Positions 8,101-15,967 of a stretch of 64,000 nt of DNA are shown piece after piece. A program made the translations under genes and the position numbers. The notes beneath the pieces were generated by a model, which searched no databases, was not told the DNA's origin, and was given only the letters and a program-made list of their open reading frames with translations. Origin of the DNA: Paenibacillus pabuli (GTDB lineage: Bacteria; Bacillota; Bacilli; Paenibacillales; Paenibacillaceae); NCBI RefSeq assembly GCF_039831995.1, contig NZ_JBDOIO010000004.1:1116001-1180000 (forward strand). Reading direction: 5' to 3'. The first letter of the stretch is position 1, and each line of letters opens with the position of its first letter.

Positions 8101-9132
8101 ATGGGATCCTCAACTCTCGCTGGTGCTGAGCGCAAAAAGAGAACGAAAAGCACCATTGTCATGATTGTACTTGGTGCGTTGATTATTACAGCATTTATTA
8201 TCAGCATGAACACGGGGTTCACGAGGCTGACCCCTTTTGAGGTGCTTCGTACGTTATTCGGTGGGGGAACACCGAAGCAGGAGCTAATCCTGTTTGAGTT
8301 CCGTTTGCCCCGGATTGTAATTTCAATCATGGTTGGTGCCGGGCTTGCCTTGTCCGGATGTATTTTGCAAGGTGTGTCCCGCAACGCACTGGCGGACCCA
8401 GGGATACTTGGGATTAACGCAGGTGCCGGGCTCGTTGTTATGCTATTTGTATCCTTTTTCCCTACAACAACGTCAGCACCGGTTTTTCTGCTCCCGATTC
8501 TTGCCTTAGTCGGATCCAGTTTTGCTGCTTTCCTCATTTATGTCCTTTCGTATAAAAAGGGAGAGGGCATCATGCCCACCCGCATGCTGCTAACAGGGAT
8601 TGGTGTGGCTGCTGGGATCAGCTCAGCCATGATCGTGCTGACACTTCGGCTTAGCCCCGAAAAGTATCAGTTTGTAGCTACATGGATGGCTGGAAGTATC
8701 TGGGGTTCAAACTGGAAGTTCGTAACCGCATTGCTGCCATTTCTCGTTATTTTAGTGCCACTTGTACTGTATAAGGCGCGTGTACTGAATGTCCTGAACC
8801 TCGGGGATCAGACAGCGAGTGGTTTGGGTGCGCCGGTTGAACGTGAAAGGCTGATCCTGCTGGCAGCTGCCGTTGGTCTTGCCGGATCTTGCGTATCGGT
8901 CAGTGGCGGGATTGGTTTTGTTGGTCTGATCGGACCACATCTGGCTAGACGCCTTGTGGGTCCGAAACATCAGTTTCTTTTGCCTGCATCCGCGTTGGTC
9001 GGTTCACTTCTTGTTCTCATTGCGGATACGCTGGGCCGTGTCATTCTGCAGCCTTCCGAGATTCCGGCCGGAATTTTGGTTGCAATTCTCGGTGCGCCAT
9101 ACTTCCTGTATCTCTTGAGCAGATCCAGATAG
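8101..9132 (+). CDS. FecCD-family iron-siderophore ABC permease (YfhA-like)
   Basis: Second permease half, 343 residues, expected to form a heterodimer with the upstream protein. It has FRLPRIVIS, QGVSRNALADPGILGINAGAG, LGDQTASGLG and GFVGLIGPHLARRLVG, the same series of motifs as its partner. AAGGAGGT lies within the end of the upstream gene, ten bases before the ATG. The operon ends at the terminator at 9154. The ATP-binding subunit must come from elsewhere in the genome. Confidence 0.93.
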   Translation: MGSSTLAGAERKKRTKSTIVMIVLGALIITAFIISMNTGFTRLTPFEVLRTLFGGGTPKQELILFEFRLPRIVISIMVGAGLALSGCILQGVSRNALADPGILGINAGAGLVVMLFVSFFPTTTSAPVFLLPILALVGSSFAAFLIYVLSYKKGEGIMPTRMLLTGIGVAAGISSAMIVLTLRLSPEKYQFVATWMAGSIWGSNWKFVTALLPFLVILVPLVLYKARVLNVLNLGDQTASGLGAPVERERLILLAAAVGLAGSCVSVSGGIGFVGLIGPHLARRLVGPKHQFLLPASALVGSLLVLIADTLGRVILQPSEIPAGILVAILGAPYFLYLLSRSR

Positions 9133-9153
9133 GGTCATTCACATTGTAACAGA

Positions 9154-9195
9154 AGCCTTCGTTTGGCTCGCATAGAGCTGGACGAAGGCGTTTTT
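9154..9195 (+). terminator. Terminator of the permease operon
   Basis: GCCTTCGT and ACGAAGGC pair around a long inner stem (GGCTC / GAGCT), followed by GTTTTTG. Confidence 0.85.
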
Positions 9196-9313
9196 GTTTT
9201 AATAGATATGGATGTGATTAATGTACCGGAGAAGGGCGAAATATAATGGATAAGCAGGAAGCCAATTTTTCTACAACGATAAGTGGGGATTATATTCGAA
9301 GGAGGCGGACACG

Positions 9314-9628
9314 ATGACGCAAATTCTAGGCACGTGGCTGATATTCATTTTGATTCTGGTCATCCTGTATCGAGGCATTAAGAAGCTTTCGCATTCGGAT
9401 CAAAAGCCGATATTTAGACGTTGGGGCGGTTTGATGGCCGTATTATTTATCGTGGGGGCGGTGCCTTTGGGCTTTGCTTTTTATACCGAGTTAACCGATG
9501 AGCGACTGGATGCGAATATCGGGCTGGGGATCGCCATGCTGTTTGCCTGGGGCTACTGTGCTCTTCTATGTTGTGCAAGTTTGATCATCTGGGGAAGGTA
9601 TGGGTATAAAAGGTCCCAAAGAAAGTGA
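9314..9628 (+). CDS. Small membrane protein, function unknown (104 aa)
   Basis: Not recognised. Three probable membrane segments: residues 4-20 (LGTWLIFILILVILYRG), about 40-57 and about 72-92. Short basic cytoplasmic loops and a basic C-terminus. AAGGAGGCG is nine bases before the ATG. It stands between the permease operon and a lipoprotein gene with no terminator between it and the latter, so the two could share a transcript. Confidence 0.75.
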   Translation: MTQILGTWLIFILILVILYRGIKKLSHSDQKPIFRRWGGLMAVLFIVGAVPLGFAFYTELTDERLDANIGLGIAMLFAWGYCALLCCASLIIWGRYGYKRSQRK

Positions 9629-9729
9629 AGGGTGGTTATTCTCTTTTTTTGCAACATTGGGTAGTGAGATGCCGTCTATTCTAGAAGAAATAGATTGCAG
9701 CACATGTTGTCATTAGAGGGGGAACTGCT

Positions 9730-10317
9730 GTGGCAAGTCGGGTTAGTGTTCTTATGTTGCTTGTGATCATAAGTCTTACAGGCTGTTTGGGAGAGGTTCA
9801 GAAGGAAGGGGTACAGCCACGAGCGGATGCTCCAAGAGAGAAAGGGTTTACGGGTTATGTGGTAGATCGCAAAGAGGACTCCATCCTTGTTGTGAATCCC
9901 GAATATGAGGACTTGAGCGCGAATGGAGGAGACAGTCTGTATTACCCGGCAAAATGGTTCTCCAATGTACCGGATACTCAGCTCGGTACTTATGTTGAAG
10001 TCTGGACGGATGGAAGTCCTGAAAATGAGCCTTATCCAGGTCGGGCAAGAGCAGAGTCCATTGCCGAGTATACTGCGGCAACACCTAATGGCGCGAAGAT
10101 CAGTGAGGCAGATGCGATTCGTGGCGGACTCTATTTAACTGATGGTAAGGAAATAGGTTTGCCGGTCATTGAAGACGTTGAATTTCATGCCGATAAAGGA
10201 ATTTGGACAGTGCGAATGCGAGATGCGAAGTCAGCACATCATGATCAGGCCCAGCTTGAACTCGAAGTTCAGGACGTGGAGCCGGTAGAACAAGTGCAAG
10301 ATCAGAAAAGTAAATGA
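9730..10317 (+). CDS. Lipoprotein with DUF3221-like domain (195 aa)
   Basis: A hydrophobic signal segment ends in LTGC, a lipobox, so the mature protein starts at Cys18 or so and is membrane-anchored outside the cell. Residues about 38-95 (GYVVDRKEDSILVVNPEY and following) resemble DUF3221, a small OB-like domain of secreted Bacillus and Paenibacillus proteins. The C-terminal half has no recognised domain. Start is GTG after AGAGGGGGA. Function unknown. Confidence 0.82.
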   Translation: MASRVSVLMLLVIISLTGCLGEVQKEGVQPRADAPREKGFTGYVVDRKEDSILVVNPEYEDLSANGGDSLYYPAKWFSNVPDTQLGTYVEVWTDGSPENEPYPGRARAESIAEYTAATPNGAKISEADAIRGGLYLTDGKEIGLPVIEDVEFHADKGIWTVRMRDAKSAHHDQAQLELEVQDVEPVEQVQDQKSK

Positions 10318-10332
10318 AGCATAAAACAAACT

Positions 10333-10374
10333 AAAGCCCTCCGATCTGCTTATTTAGCAAGATTCGAGGGCTTT
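10333..10374. terminator. Bidirectional terminator between convergent genes
   Basis: AAAGCCCTC / GAGGGCTTT inverted repeat with partly paired inner sequence. The T-rich side (TTTAGTTTGTTTT) is on the minus strand and serves the catalase gene. Confidence 0.75.
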
Positions 10375-10399
10375 GGTTGTGATGTCATGATCAGGCGTA

Positions 10400-11302
10400 T
10401 TAATCCGCAATATTCCCTGCCATTTTCAGGCGGCGTGCAATTTCCGCGAAGTCCTCATGTGAAATGCCTGGGGCGAATTCTTCTTCCACCGCAGGGGCTT
10501 CCGGAATCGGAAAGCCTTCTGGAACACCTTGAATGACCTCGAGGGGTTGTCCATCTTCAGGATGCGTTCCTTTCCAAATTTGGCTGATAGCATTAAAGTC
10601 TTTATCGCTATAGGTGTACAGCTTTGTGTGTACGCCTTTTTCTTCGTATTTTCGGGCCTCGGTAAACGCCTTGTTGTCCAATGAAGGAATAGGAACCAGC
10701 TTGGTCACGTTCACTCCGGTTGCAATCTCCAGTGCTTTGGCGTAGGCCACGACGTGAACGCCGCCGCGAACAAGCAGGAACCCAACGACTTCCCGGGCAG
10801 CAGGATGGTCCGTCATTTCGTAAACTTTCATTTTATGTGTACGTGCTCCGCATTCGAGGAAAAAGTTATGCAGCAGGTCCTCGACCAGATTCCCACTGTT
10901 GAACACATTTGCCCCGGTCCACGGGTTGCCCATGGAGTCGAAAGGCATCGCACCTTGTGCTCCGGCAAGGAAGTGATAGGATAGACGTGCATCCTTTACG
11001 GAACCGAGAGGTGTGTCATCGGGTTCCTTGTAGGCGGTAGAACCTCTGAGACACTGGTTAATCCCGTGAGACACCAGTTCCACATGACCTAATTCTTCGG
11101 CTGTAATACTCATGACGAGGTCGTAGAAGGGTTTCAATTTTTCCTTGGAGCGAAAATTAAACGACTGATAGAGGTAATTGTTCAACGTTGACATTTCTCC
11201 AAATTTGCCGCCTAGCAGTTCCTGTATGGATGCGGCTGCATTGGGGTCGGGCTTCTCGACTTTGGGAATTTCAATCAGGATTTCATCCATTCGTTTGAAC
11301 AT
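10400..11302 (-). CDS. Manganese catalase
   Basis: Dismutates hydrogen peroxide at a di-manganese site. The 300-residue four-helix-bundle protein keeps all five metal ligands with the spacing known from the Lactobacillus enzyme: Glu36, Glu70, His73, Glu150 and His183. The sequence continues with the usual C-terminal wrap. In Bacillus close relatives are YdbD (general stress) and the spore-coat CotJC. Length here (300) fits the YdbD type better than CotJC (about 190). GAGGAGGT precedes the ATG. Single-gene unit. Confidence 0.93.
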   Translation of the reverse strand: MFKRMDEILIEIPKVEKPDPNAAASIQELLGGKFGEMSTLNNYLYQSFNFRSKEKLKPFYDLVMSITAEELGHVELVSHGINQCLRGSTAYKEPDDTPLGSVKDARLSYHFLAGAQGAMPFDSMGNPWTGANVFNSGNLVEDLLHNFFLECGARTHKMKVYEMTDHPAAREVVGFLLVRGGVHVVAYAKALEIATGVNVTKLVPIPSLDNKAFTEARKYEEKGVHTKLYTYSDKDFNAISQIWKGTHPEDGQPLEVIQGVPEGFPIPEAPAVEEEFAPGISHEDFAEIARRLKMAGNIAD

Positions 11303-11517
11303 TCGAATATAACCTCCTCGAAATGGGTGTTCAGATCATACTTCAGTCTATCAAGGCCTATTACACATAGAATGGGAGAATCAAACCATATTTATCATAT
11401 TTGGGGCTAAAGATGTATATATCCGATTCAGGATCTAGTTTCCATTGGGGATGTATTAGGGTTACAATTAGAGTAATTGGGGATTTTCGCTGAGGGCAAT
11501 GAAAAGGAGGACAAGTT

Positions 11518-11810
11518 TTGCTTAAACGTTGGCTTATCGCTGTATTTACGATAGGTATACTTTTACTTCTTCATGTGGAGCAGGTCTCAGCTTATGTTCA
11601 TCATCAAGTCGAAGTGGATCAAGAAACGAGGGAAGCCTTAAAAAAAAGTATGGGCTGGATGCACCGTCCGATCCGGACCCCACCAGTAATTTATTGTCAG
11701 GCGACTGGGGAGCAAGCTTCAACTCTCTCTTGGATCGGCATCAATTGATTATTCAGATCGTTCGCTGGGTGCATCAACCTATAAGCTTAATTATTCAACT
11801 GATGGTGTAA
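11518..11810 (+). pseudogene. Small secreted-protein gene with a frameshift in a poly-A tract
   Basis: TTG at 11518 with AAAAGGAGG upstream begins a signal peptide (LKRWLIAVFTIGILLLLHVEQVSA) and a short charged region. At 11640-11647 there is a run of eight A residues. In the starting frame the protein ends at 11748 with an unnatural tail. Reading one base back after the A-run (as nine A residues would give) continues as KKKYGLDAPSDPDPTSNLL and on to a TAA at 11808, giving about 97 residues. It is either a broken gene, a sequencing indel, or a site of -1 slippage. Followed 53 bases later by a DUF3889 gene, probably the same operon. Function unknown. Confidence 0.6.
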
Positions 11811-11863
11811 AATAAACCTCCCAGGGGCAGGCTAACGGAAACAAGCCTCAAGGAGTGAATGAT

Positions 11864-12184
11864 ATGAGAATACTCATCGTTACATTAATGACGATTATGC
11901 TGAGTTTGACCGGACTAGCCACCACTTCTGGAGCACCCATTCCAGATTATGCGAAGTGGGGAATCATTGCGGTTAAAGAAACGCAGACCAAGTATAATGT
12001 GGACATTCTGGATTACAAGCATATTGGACGTACATCGCTGACAGCCAATCAATCCCGGGAGCAGTTTAAATTATGGGTGCGGGGCAAAGACGGCAAAGAG
12101 TTTGCTGTGTATGTCAATGTTGATTTTAATCCGTCTACGCAGCAGTTAAAAAAGGTGCAATTCAGTGAATCGGATCGACACTAA
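11864..12184 (+). CDS. Secreted DUF3889 protein (YqzG/YhdC-like, 106 aa)
   Basis: The N-terminal 22 residues are a signal peptide (MRILIVTLMTIMLSLTGLA). The mature part contains YAKWGIIAVKETQTKY, DILDYKHIGR and FKLWVRG, the conserved core of the DUF3889 family represented by Bacillus YqzG and YhdC. AAGGAG is eight bases before ATG 11864; an in-frame GTG at 11855 overlaps the ribosome site and is rejected. Role unknown; in Bacillus these are small exported proteins. Confidence 0.85.
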   Translation: MRILIVTLMTIMLSLTGLATTSGAPIPDYAKWGIIAVKETQTKYNVDILDYKHIGRTSLTANQSREQFKLWVRGKDGKEFAVYVNVDFNPSTQQLKKVQFSESDRH

Positions 12185-12195
12185 ACCATAAAAAG

Positions 12196-12234
12196 CCAGG
12201 CATCTCTCTGATCAGGGAAGAAGTCTGGTTTTTT
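12196..12234 (+). terminator. Terminator after the DUF3889 gene
   Basis: CCAGGC..TCTCTCTGATCAGGGAAGA..GTCTGG hairpin followed by six T residues. Confidence 0.75.
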
Positions 12235-12329
12235 GTTGTATAAAAATCCTTTTTTTAGTCATTGAATAAAGAACTTATGTTCGCATATAATAGATAACAC
12301 AAACAAATGTTCTTATTGGAGGGATGGTT

Positions 12330-12542
12330 ATGCTGGGAAAATATATTGGCCAGATGGTGGAACTCGTGTACATGGATCGTGCAGGGCATATTACGCAGCG
12401 TCAGATTCGAATTAACAGTGTGCGAGAAGGGAGAATCAGAGCATCCGCAGGAACAGATGGAGCACCCCGGACATTTCTGGAGCAAGGTATTCTGGCATGG
12501 CGTCCCATACTTCATAAGGAAGGGGAAGCAGGAATATGTTAA
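12330..12542 (+). CDS. Conserved hypothetical small protein (70 aa)
   Basis: Not recognised. The ATG at 12330 is preceded by TTGGAGGG with six bases between; the ATG at 12324 abuts that site. The product looks like a compact beta-rich domain (GKYIGQMVELVYMDRAGHIT then IRINSVREGRIRAS) ending in EQGILAWRPI, reminiscent of the small WYL-like proteins common in Bacillota, but this is only a resemblance. It overlaps the next gene by seven bases, so the two are translationally coupled. Confidence 0.68.
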   Translation: MLGKYIGQMVELVYMDRAGHITQRQIRINSVREGRIRASAGTDGAPRTFLEQGILAWRPILHKEGEAGIC

Positions 12543-12817
12543 ACGATTTTGAACGGAAGATTTTACGAATTATCGTTAATTATGCCGGACAGCGGCGACG
12601 TATGCCCCGAATGGATGAGCTGGAGAACAAGACGGGGCGAAGCCGAGCTCTCATTCACGAATCATTGCTTGAACTGGAGCGCAGGCAGCATATTAACTGG
12701 GCGAATAAGTCTTCGTTGGAAGGAATACAGATCTTGCAGGCATGGGAACAGGAGCCGCAACCCGTTCGCAAGAGTCAGCCTGCCGGAGATGCCGTGAAAT
12801 ACTTTTTGGAATACTAG
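12536..12817 (+). CDS. Small helix-turn-helix-like protein (93 aa)
   Basis: Starts at ATG 12536 inside the stop region of the previous gene. Residues 3-50 (FERKILRIIVNYAGQRRRMPRMDELENKTGRSRALIHESLLELERR) read as a winged-helix DNA-binding fold similar to the N-terminus of LexA or replication-type HTH proteins. A hydrophilic Pro/Gln-rich tail follows. The coupled arrangement suggests both small proteins act together. Target unknown. Confidence 0.68.
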   Translation: MLNDFERKILRIIVNYAGQRRRMPRMDELENKTGRSRALIHESLLELERRQHINWANKSSLEGIQILQAWEQEPQPVRKSQPAGDAVKYFLEY

Positions 12818-12840
12818 GGAAAACCCTATTGGGAAATAAA

Positions 12841-12870
12841 AACGCCAACCCGGGATCCCGGATTGGCGTT
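12841..12870. terminator. Terminator between convergent genes
   Basis: Nearly perfect inverted repeat AACGCCAACCCGGG / CCCGGATTGGCGTT. The T-rich flank is on the minus strand, so it mainly serves the DUF3892 gene. Confidence 0.8.
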
Positions 12871-12900
12871 TGCTGCGTTAGGTTGCACAGCTTCATCTAT

Positions 12901-13137
12901 TCAGAAAGTAGGGAGTTGATCCAGATTGTTGGTCGGGTCGCCGTCCGCGTCGCCGCGAATGTACATTTCCCCGTCCCTGCCTTTAAACACGTTTACACCA
13001 GCAATGGCTCCTGCCTGTACTTCTGCCAGCGCTTGTTGATAATCCAGTATGCGTCCAGTTGAGGTTTGAAAGCCAGTCAGATCACCGTCACCATTTTTTT
13101 GTACTGCTGTGAAGCTCTCACGTGTAGTTTGATTCAT
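12901..13137 (-). CDS. DUF3892 domain protein (78 aa)
   Basis: Nearly the whole protein is the DUF3892 domain: TGFQTSTGRILDYQQAL, then GVNVFKGRDG and the C-terminal DADGDPTNNLDQLP. It is a small acidic soluble protein of unknown function that is common in spore-forming Bacillota. AAGGAGAG is located seven bases before the ATG. It is a single-gene unit. Confidence 0.88.
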   Translation of the reverse strand: MNQTTRESFTAVQKNGDGDLTGFQTSTGRILDYQQALAEVQAGAIAGVNVFKGRDGEMYIRGDADGDPTNNLDQLPTF

Positions 13138-13266
13138 ACTGTCACACTCTCCTTATCTGGCGAAATGAGAATCTGAGTTCCTCTTTAGCCTGTCCGAATC
13201 CAGGATAAGTATGCATGACATCGTAGAACATTTGTAGAACACGTGGATCCACCGAAAGATAGGTTT

Positions 13267-13716
13267 TTACAGAGTTTTTCTCATGCGTACATGCAGAATG
13301 TCGGCATCATAAAAAGGTTCTTCCGAAATCACTTCATATCCCAGTTTCTCATAAAATTTCTGGGCCTGACATTGTGCATCCAGTACAGCGTAAGCCAAGC
13401 CAAGTTCGCGTGCCCGTTCTTCCATGGCCAACAGGAGAACACGTCCATAACCGAATGACCGATAAGATTGAAGCACAGCGATTCGCTGCATTTTGGCTGT
13501 ATCCTTACTGTAATAGATAAGTCGACCTGTAGCTACAGCCTGTCCGTCTGTACTTAATAACACATGATGTACATCAGGACTGATGACATCAAATTGGTCA
13601 ATTTCAATCTCGGCAGGCACCTGCTGCTCAATGACAAAAACGTCATGACGGATGCCCAATGCTTGCTGGAGTTGTTCATCGGTCGTTACATAACTAATTT
13701 CGGCTGCCAATTCCAT
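13267..13716 (-). CDS. GNAT-family N-acetyltransferase (YjcF-like)
   Basis: Acetyl-CoA-dependent acyltransferase of about 149 residues. The acetyl-CoA binding loop is RSFGYGRVLL (consensus RxxGxG/A) at about residues 86-95, preceded by the beta-4 strand KMQRIAVL. A C-terminal FYEKLGYE is typical of the fold. It resembles Bacillus YjcF and the ElaA group. The upstream AGAAGGA touches ATG 13716; an in-frame TTG at 13710 has better spacing and may be the true start. Substrate unknown. Confidence 0.88.
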   Translation of the reverse strand: MELAAEISYVTTDEQLQQALGIRHDVFVIEQQVPAEIEIDQFDVISPDVHHVLLSTDGQAVATGRLIYYSKDTAKMQRIAVLQSYRSFGYGRVLLLAMEERARELGLAYAVLDAQCQAQKFYEKLGYEVISEEPFYDADILHVRMRKTL

Positions 13717-13818
13717 TCCTTCTTTCTGCTCTTGAGCGACATATCAGACTGCATTATACAAAAAAATGCTTTTCCTGTATAGTTGAGTCTGGAACATACT
13801 GGGAGAGGAGCTGAGGAG

Positions 13819-13932
13819 ATGGGTATGGCGGGAATTATGACGATCACACTCTTGATGTCCGCCGGAATGATTGCTTTATTATATTACGTAACCAAAAAAG
13901 CCTACTCCAGGAAGTGGGATGAGGATGAGTGA
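13819..13932 (+). CDS. Very small membrane protein (37 aa or 35 aa)
   Basis: ATG 13819 has AGAGGAG eight bases before it; a second ATG at 13825 has GAGGAG six bases before it. Either gives a protein with one hydrophobic segment (IMTITLLMSAGMIALLYYV) and a charged tail KKAYSRKWDEDE. No family recognised, but the strong start signals and the clean membrane-plus-charged design argue for a real gene. It ends 14 bases from the convergent lipoprotein gene. Confidence 0.55.
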   Translation: MGMAGIMTITLLMSAGMIALLYYVTKKAYSRKWDEDE

Positions 13933-13946
13933 GAAATGGCAGTAGG

Positions 13947-14192
13947 TCAGGGCAAAAGTTCACTCTTTCCTTGGGGTGAGTAGACCTCCTGATGAACGGA
14001 TTTCGAATAAACATCCAGCCAAACGGGCAGATCATCCGTTTCATTCGGTTGTTGAAGTTGTTGAAATTGGACGGTATGTTCGTCCCGCTTCAGGGTACAG
14101 CCGGAAATCACGAGAATGAGTAGCATCAGGAGAAGAATGAAGCCCAATTTTTTGATATGGTTCTGCGGTTTGTGGGATTTTGCATATGGCAT
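13947..14192 (-). CDS. Small lipoprotein, function unknown (81 aa)
   Basis: Start is ATG 14192 with AAAGAGGTG six bases upstream; an in-frame GTG at 14201 lies within that site. A basic N-terminus (AKSHKPQNHIKK) is followed by a hydrophobic stretch and a lipobox VISGC, so about 50 residues are exposed outside the membrane. The mature part is hydrophilic with QFQQLQQPNETDD. No known domain. Confidence 0.68.
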   Translation of the reverse strand: MPYAKSHKPQNHIKKLGFILLLMLLILVISGCTLKRDEHTVQFQQLQQPNETDDLPVWLDVYSKSVHQEVYSPQGKSELLP

Positions 14193-14269
14193 GGAAGTCA
14201 CCTCTTTGTCGAAATGGTAATCATTCCATTAGTGTGCTCCAATCTCCACAAATATAACCAATAAAACCA

Positions 14270-14299
14270 TTGACATTGTACGCGTTTACTTGGTATGAT
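14270..14299 (+). promoter_or_regulatory. Promoter of tRNA-Val
   Basis: TTGACA (14270-14275), 18-base spacer, TATGAT (14294-14299). The mature tRNA starts 35 bases after the -10 element. Confidence 0.75.
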
Positions 14300-14333
14300 A
14301 CTGTTACTTCATTCGAACAGAATAGGTTATCAT

Positions 14334-14406
14334 GATCTGTTAGCTCAGCTGGGAGAGCACTATCTTGACAGGGTAGGGGTCAGTGGTTCGAGCCCACTAC
14401 AGATCA
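14334..14406 (+). tRNA. tRNA-Val, anticodon GAC
   Basis: Complete cloverleaf of 73 bases. The acceptor stem GATCTGT pairs with ACAGATC. The D-arm is GCTCAGCTGGGAGAGC, the anticodon stem CTATC / GGTAG encloses loop TTGACAG with anticodon GAC, and the T-arm contains GGTTCGAGCC. The discriminator base is A. The CCA end is not encoded. A terminator follows directly. Confidence 0.97.
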
Positions 14407-14413
14407 TAACGAA

Positions 14414-14440
14414 AAGTCCTTGCGTAGCAAGGGCTTTTTT
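14414..14440 (+). terminator. Terminator of tRNA-Val
   Basis: AAGTCCTTGC / GCAAGGGCTT with a GTA loop, then six T residues. Confidence 0.92.
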
Positions 14441-14615
14441 CTTGTGTGTGGAAGTAATTTTTATAGTGTCCAAGGGGTTCCGTACATTTAACATTAACGT
14501 TTTCTTAATCGGTTAGGGCTCTTTATGTAGTTCAGTGATTATTGTGCTTGATCAAAGCAAATAATAAATGATACATTATGTATCATAAGACGAGTGGATA
14601 GAGAGGTGCTGGGTA

Positions 14616-15806
14616 ATGAAGTTGAATACCAGTGTATTGGATGGTTTGAGGTTTTTACTAGCATTATGGGTTGTTTGTGGGCACTTCTACATCATTATTG
14701 GGGGCACAAATTTCTTTAATATTCCTTTTATTTCGAGTCTACTACAACAGCCCATAATAGCTGTAAATGGCTTCATGATCATAACTGGTTTCTTAATGAC
14801 TTACCACTACATTCTCAGGGAAGAAAGAGAACCATTTCAACAGGCGTCCACAGGAGTAAAATTTATTTTGAGAAGATTTTTCAGACTTTACCCTATATAC
14901 TTTCTTGCTATAATTGCTGCCTTTTTCCTTGTTGAAAATATGTATTTATTAAGGGAAGAAATATTGGAATTTTTTACCGGTAGTTCGATTACTGTTTTTG
15001 GTAATGAGAGCAAATTAGAAACGCCAACATTGGTCGGTATGTTCTCTCATTTACTCTTTATACATGGGCTGATACCTCACGAGGACAGTACTATACTATC
15101 TGTAGCATGGAGTTTATCACTTGAAATGCAATTTTACGTTATATTCCCGATAATTTTTGCTGTCCTGTTTAGAAAACAAGCAAGTTTGAGATTTAGTGTG
15201 ATAACCGTTATTTCCGTTATAGTATCAGTTTTATCACTTAACTATTTAAAATCATATTTTGATATGCCGGCTGCCCTTTTCTTTAGAATGCCTGTGTTTA
15301 TCTTGGGTATGATGGTTGCGGCGGCAGCCTTGAAAAAACTTAGATGGAGATTTGTTGCTTTTAACGGGTGCATTATTCTTGCGGTGGAGGACAAGTTAAC
15401 AGTTATCTTATCTATCGGGCTCATCTTCTTAATGTTCTACGAGAACTTGAAGCTTGTTTTGCCACGAAGTATATATTCAATTATTTCATTAATTGGAGGA
15501 CTCCTTTCGAATAAAGTGTCTAAATTCGGCGCTGACATTTCATATTCACTTTACTTGATGCATATGATAATAATGCCTTTCATAATAAAATTCTTCATCG
15601 ATTTAAATTATTCAAAGCTCCTTACAGCAGGGCTATCTTTTGTATCATTGCTGGTTATAACAATAACTTTATCATATGTCCTTTATCTGTATATCGAAAA
15701 GCCGTTTATTTCCATGGGTAAGCGAGTGGTTGCAACATTACCAAGACCGACACGCGCGCAAGTGGAAATTTCAACTGATTTTTCGGGCTCAGAGGCAATG
15801 AAATAA
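14616..15806 (+). CDS. Acyltransferase family 3 (OafA-like) membrane protein
   Basis: Transfers acyl groups to extracytoplasmic sugars or polymers. The 396-residue protein has about ten membrane segments. The family start LDGLRFLLALWVVCGHFY contains the conserved His (H23) after LRF. FMIITGFLMTY and RRFFRLYPIYFLA follow in the usual order. A hydrophilic C-terminal tail of about 25 residues is present. The gene is visibly richer in A+T than its neighbours and stands directly behind the tRNA gene, which may mean acquisition by transfer. Acceptor unknown. Confidence 0.9.
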   Translation: MKLNTSVLDGLRFLLALWVVCGHFYIIIGGTNFFNIPFISSLLQQPIIAVNGFMIITGFLMTYHYILREEREPFQQASTGVKFILRRFFRLYPIYFLAIIAAFFLVENMYLLREEILEFFTGSSITVFGNESKLETPTLVGMFSHLLFIHGLIPHEDSTILSVAWSLSLEMQFYVIFPIIFAVLFRKQASLRFSVITVISVIVSVLSLNYLKSYFDMPAALFFRMPVFILGMMVAAAALKKLRWRFVAFNGCIILAVEDKLTVILSIGLIFLMFYENLKLVLPRSIYSIISLIGGLLSNKVSKFGADISYSLYLMHMIIMPFIIKFFIDLNYSKLLTAGLSFVSLLVITITLSYVLYLYIEKPFISMGKRVVATLPRPTRAQVEISTDFSGSEAMK

Positions 15807-15820
15807 GAAAACGAAGTTAA

Positions 15821-15850
15821 GAAGTCGCCAAAATGGTGGCTTCTTTTTTT
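15821..15850 (+). terminator. Terminator of the acyltransferase gene
   Basis: GAAGTCGCCA AAA TGGTGGCTTC hairpin followed by seven T residues. Confidence 0.93.
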
Positions 15851-15862
15851 ATAATAAAATAA

Positions 15863-15908
15863 TTGTTTACAAACGCAATTAAATTGTGTACAATCAAATT
15901 GTAAACAA
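15863..15908 (+). promoter_or_regulatory. ohr promoter with nested OhrR-like operators
   Basis: TTTACA (15866-15871) and TACAAT (15889-15894) are spaced by 17 bases. Three nested inverted repeats cover this promoter: TTGTTTACAA / TTGTAAACAA at the edges, CAATT / AATTG at 15876-15886, and TACAAT / ATTGTA at 15889-15903. The last matches the TACAATT-AATTGTA operator known for the peroxide sensor OhrR. No ohrR gene is in the window. Confidence 0.8.
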
Positions 15909-15967
15909 TTAGTAAACTAGATTATTTTATCAAATAAAATTCAATGATGAAGAGGAGAATATACAAC

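Noticed and set aside
14334..15950. tRNA-Val as attachment site of an integrative element
   Set aside because: No integrase gene and no repeat of the tRNA 3' end downstream; only one gene stands out by composition.
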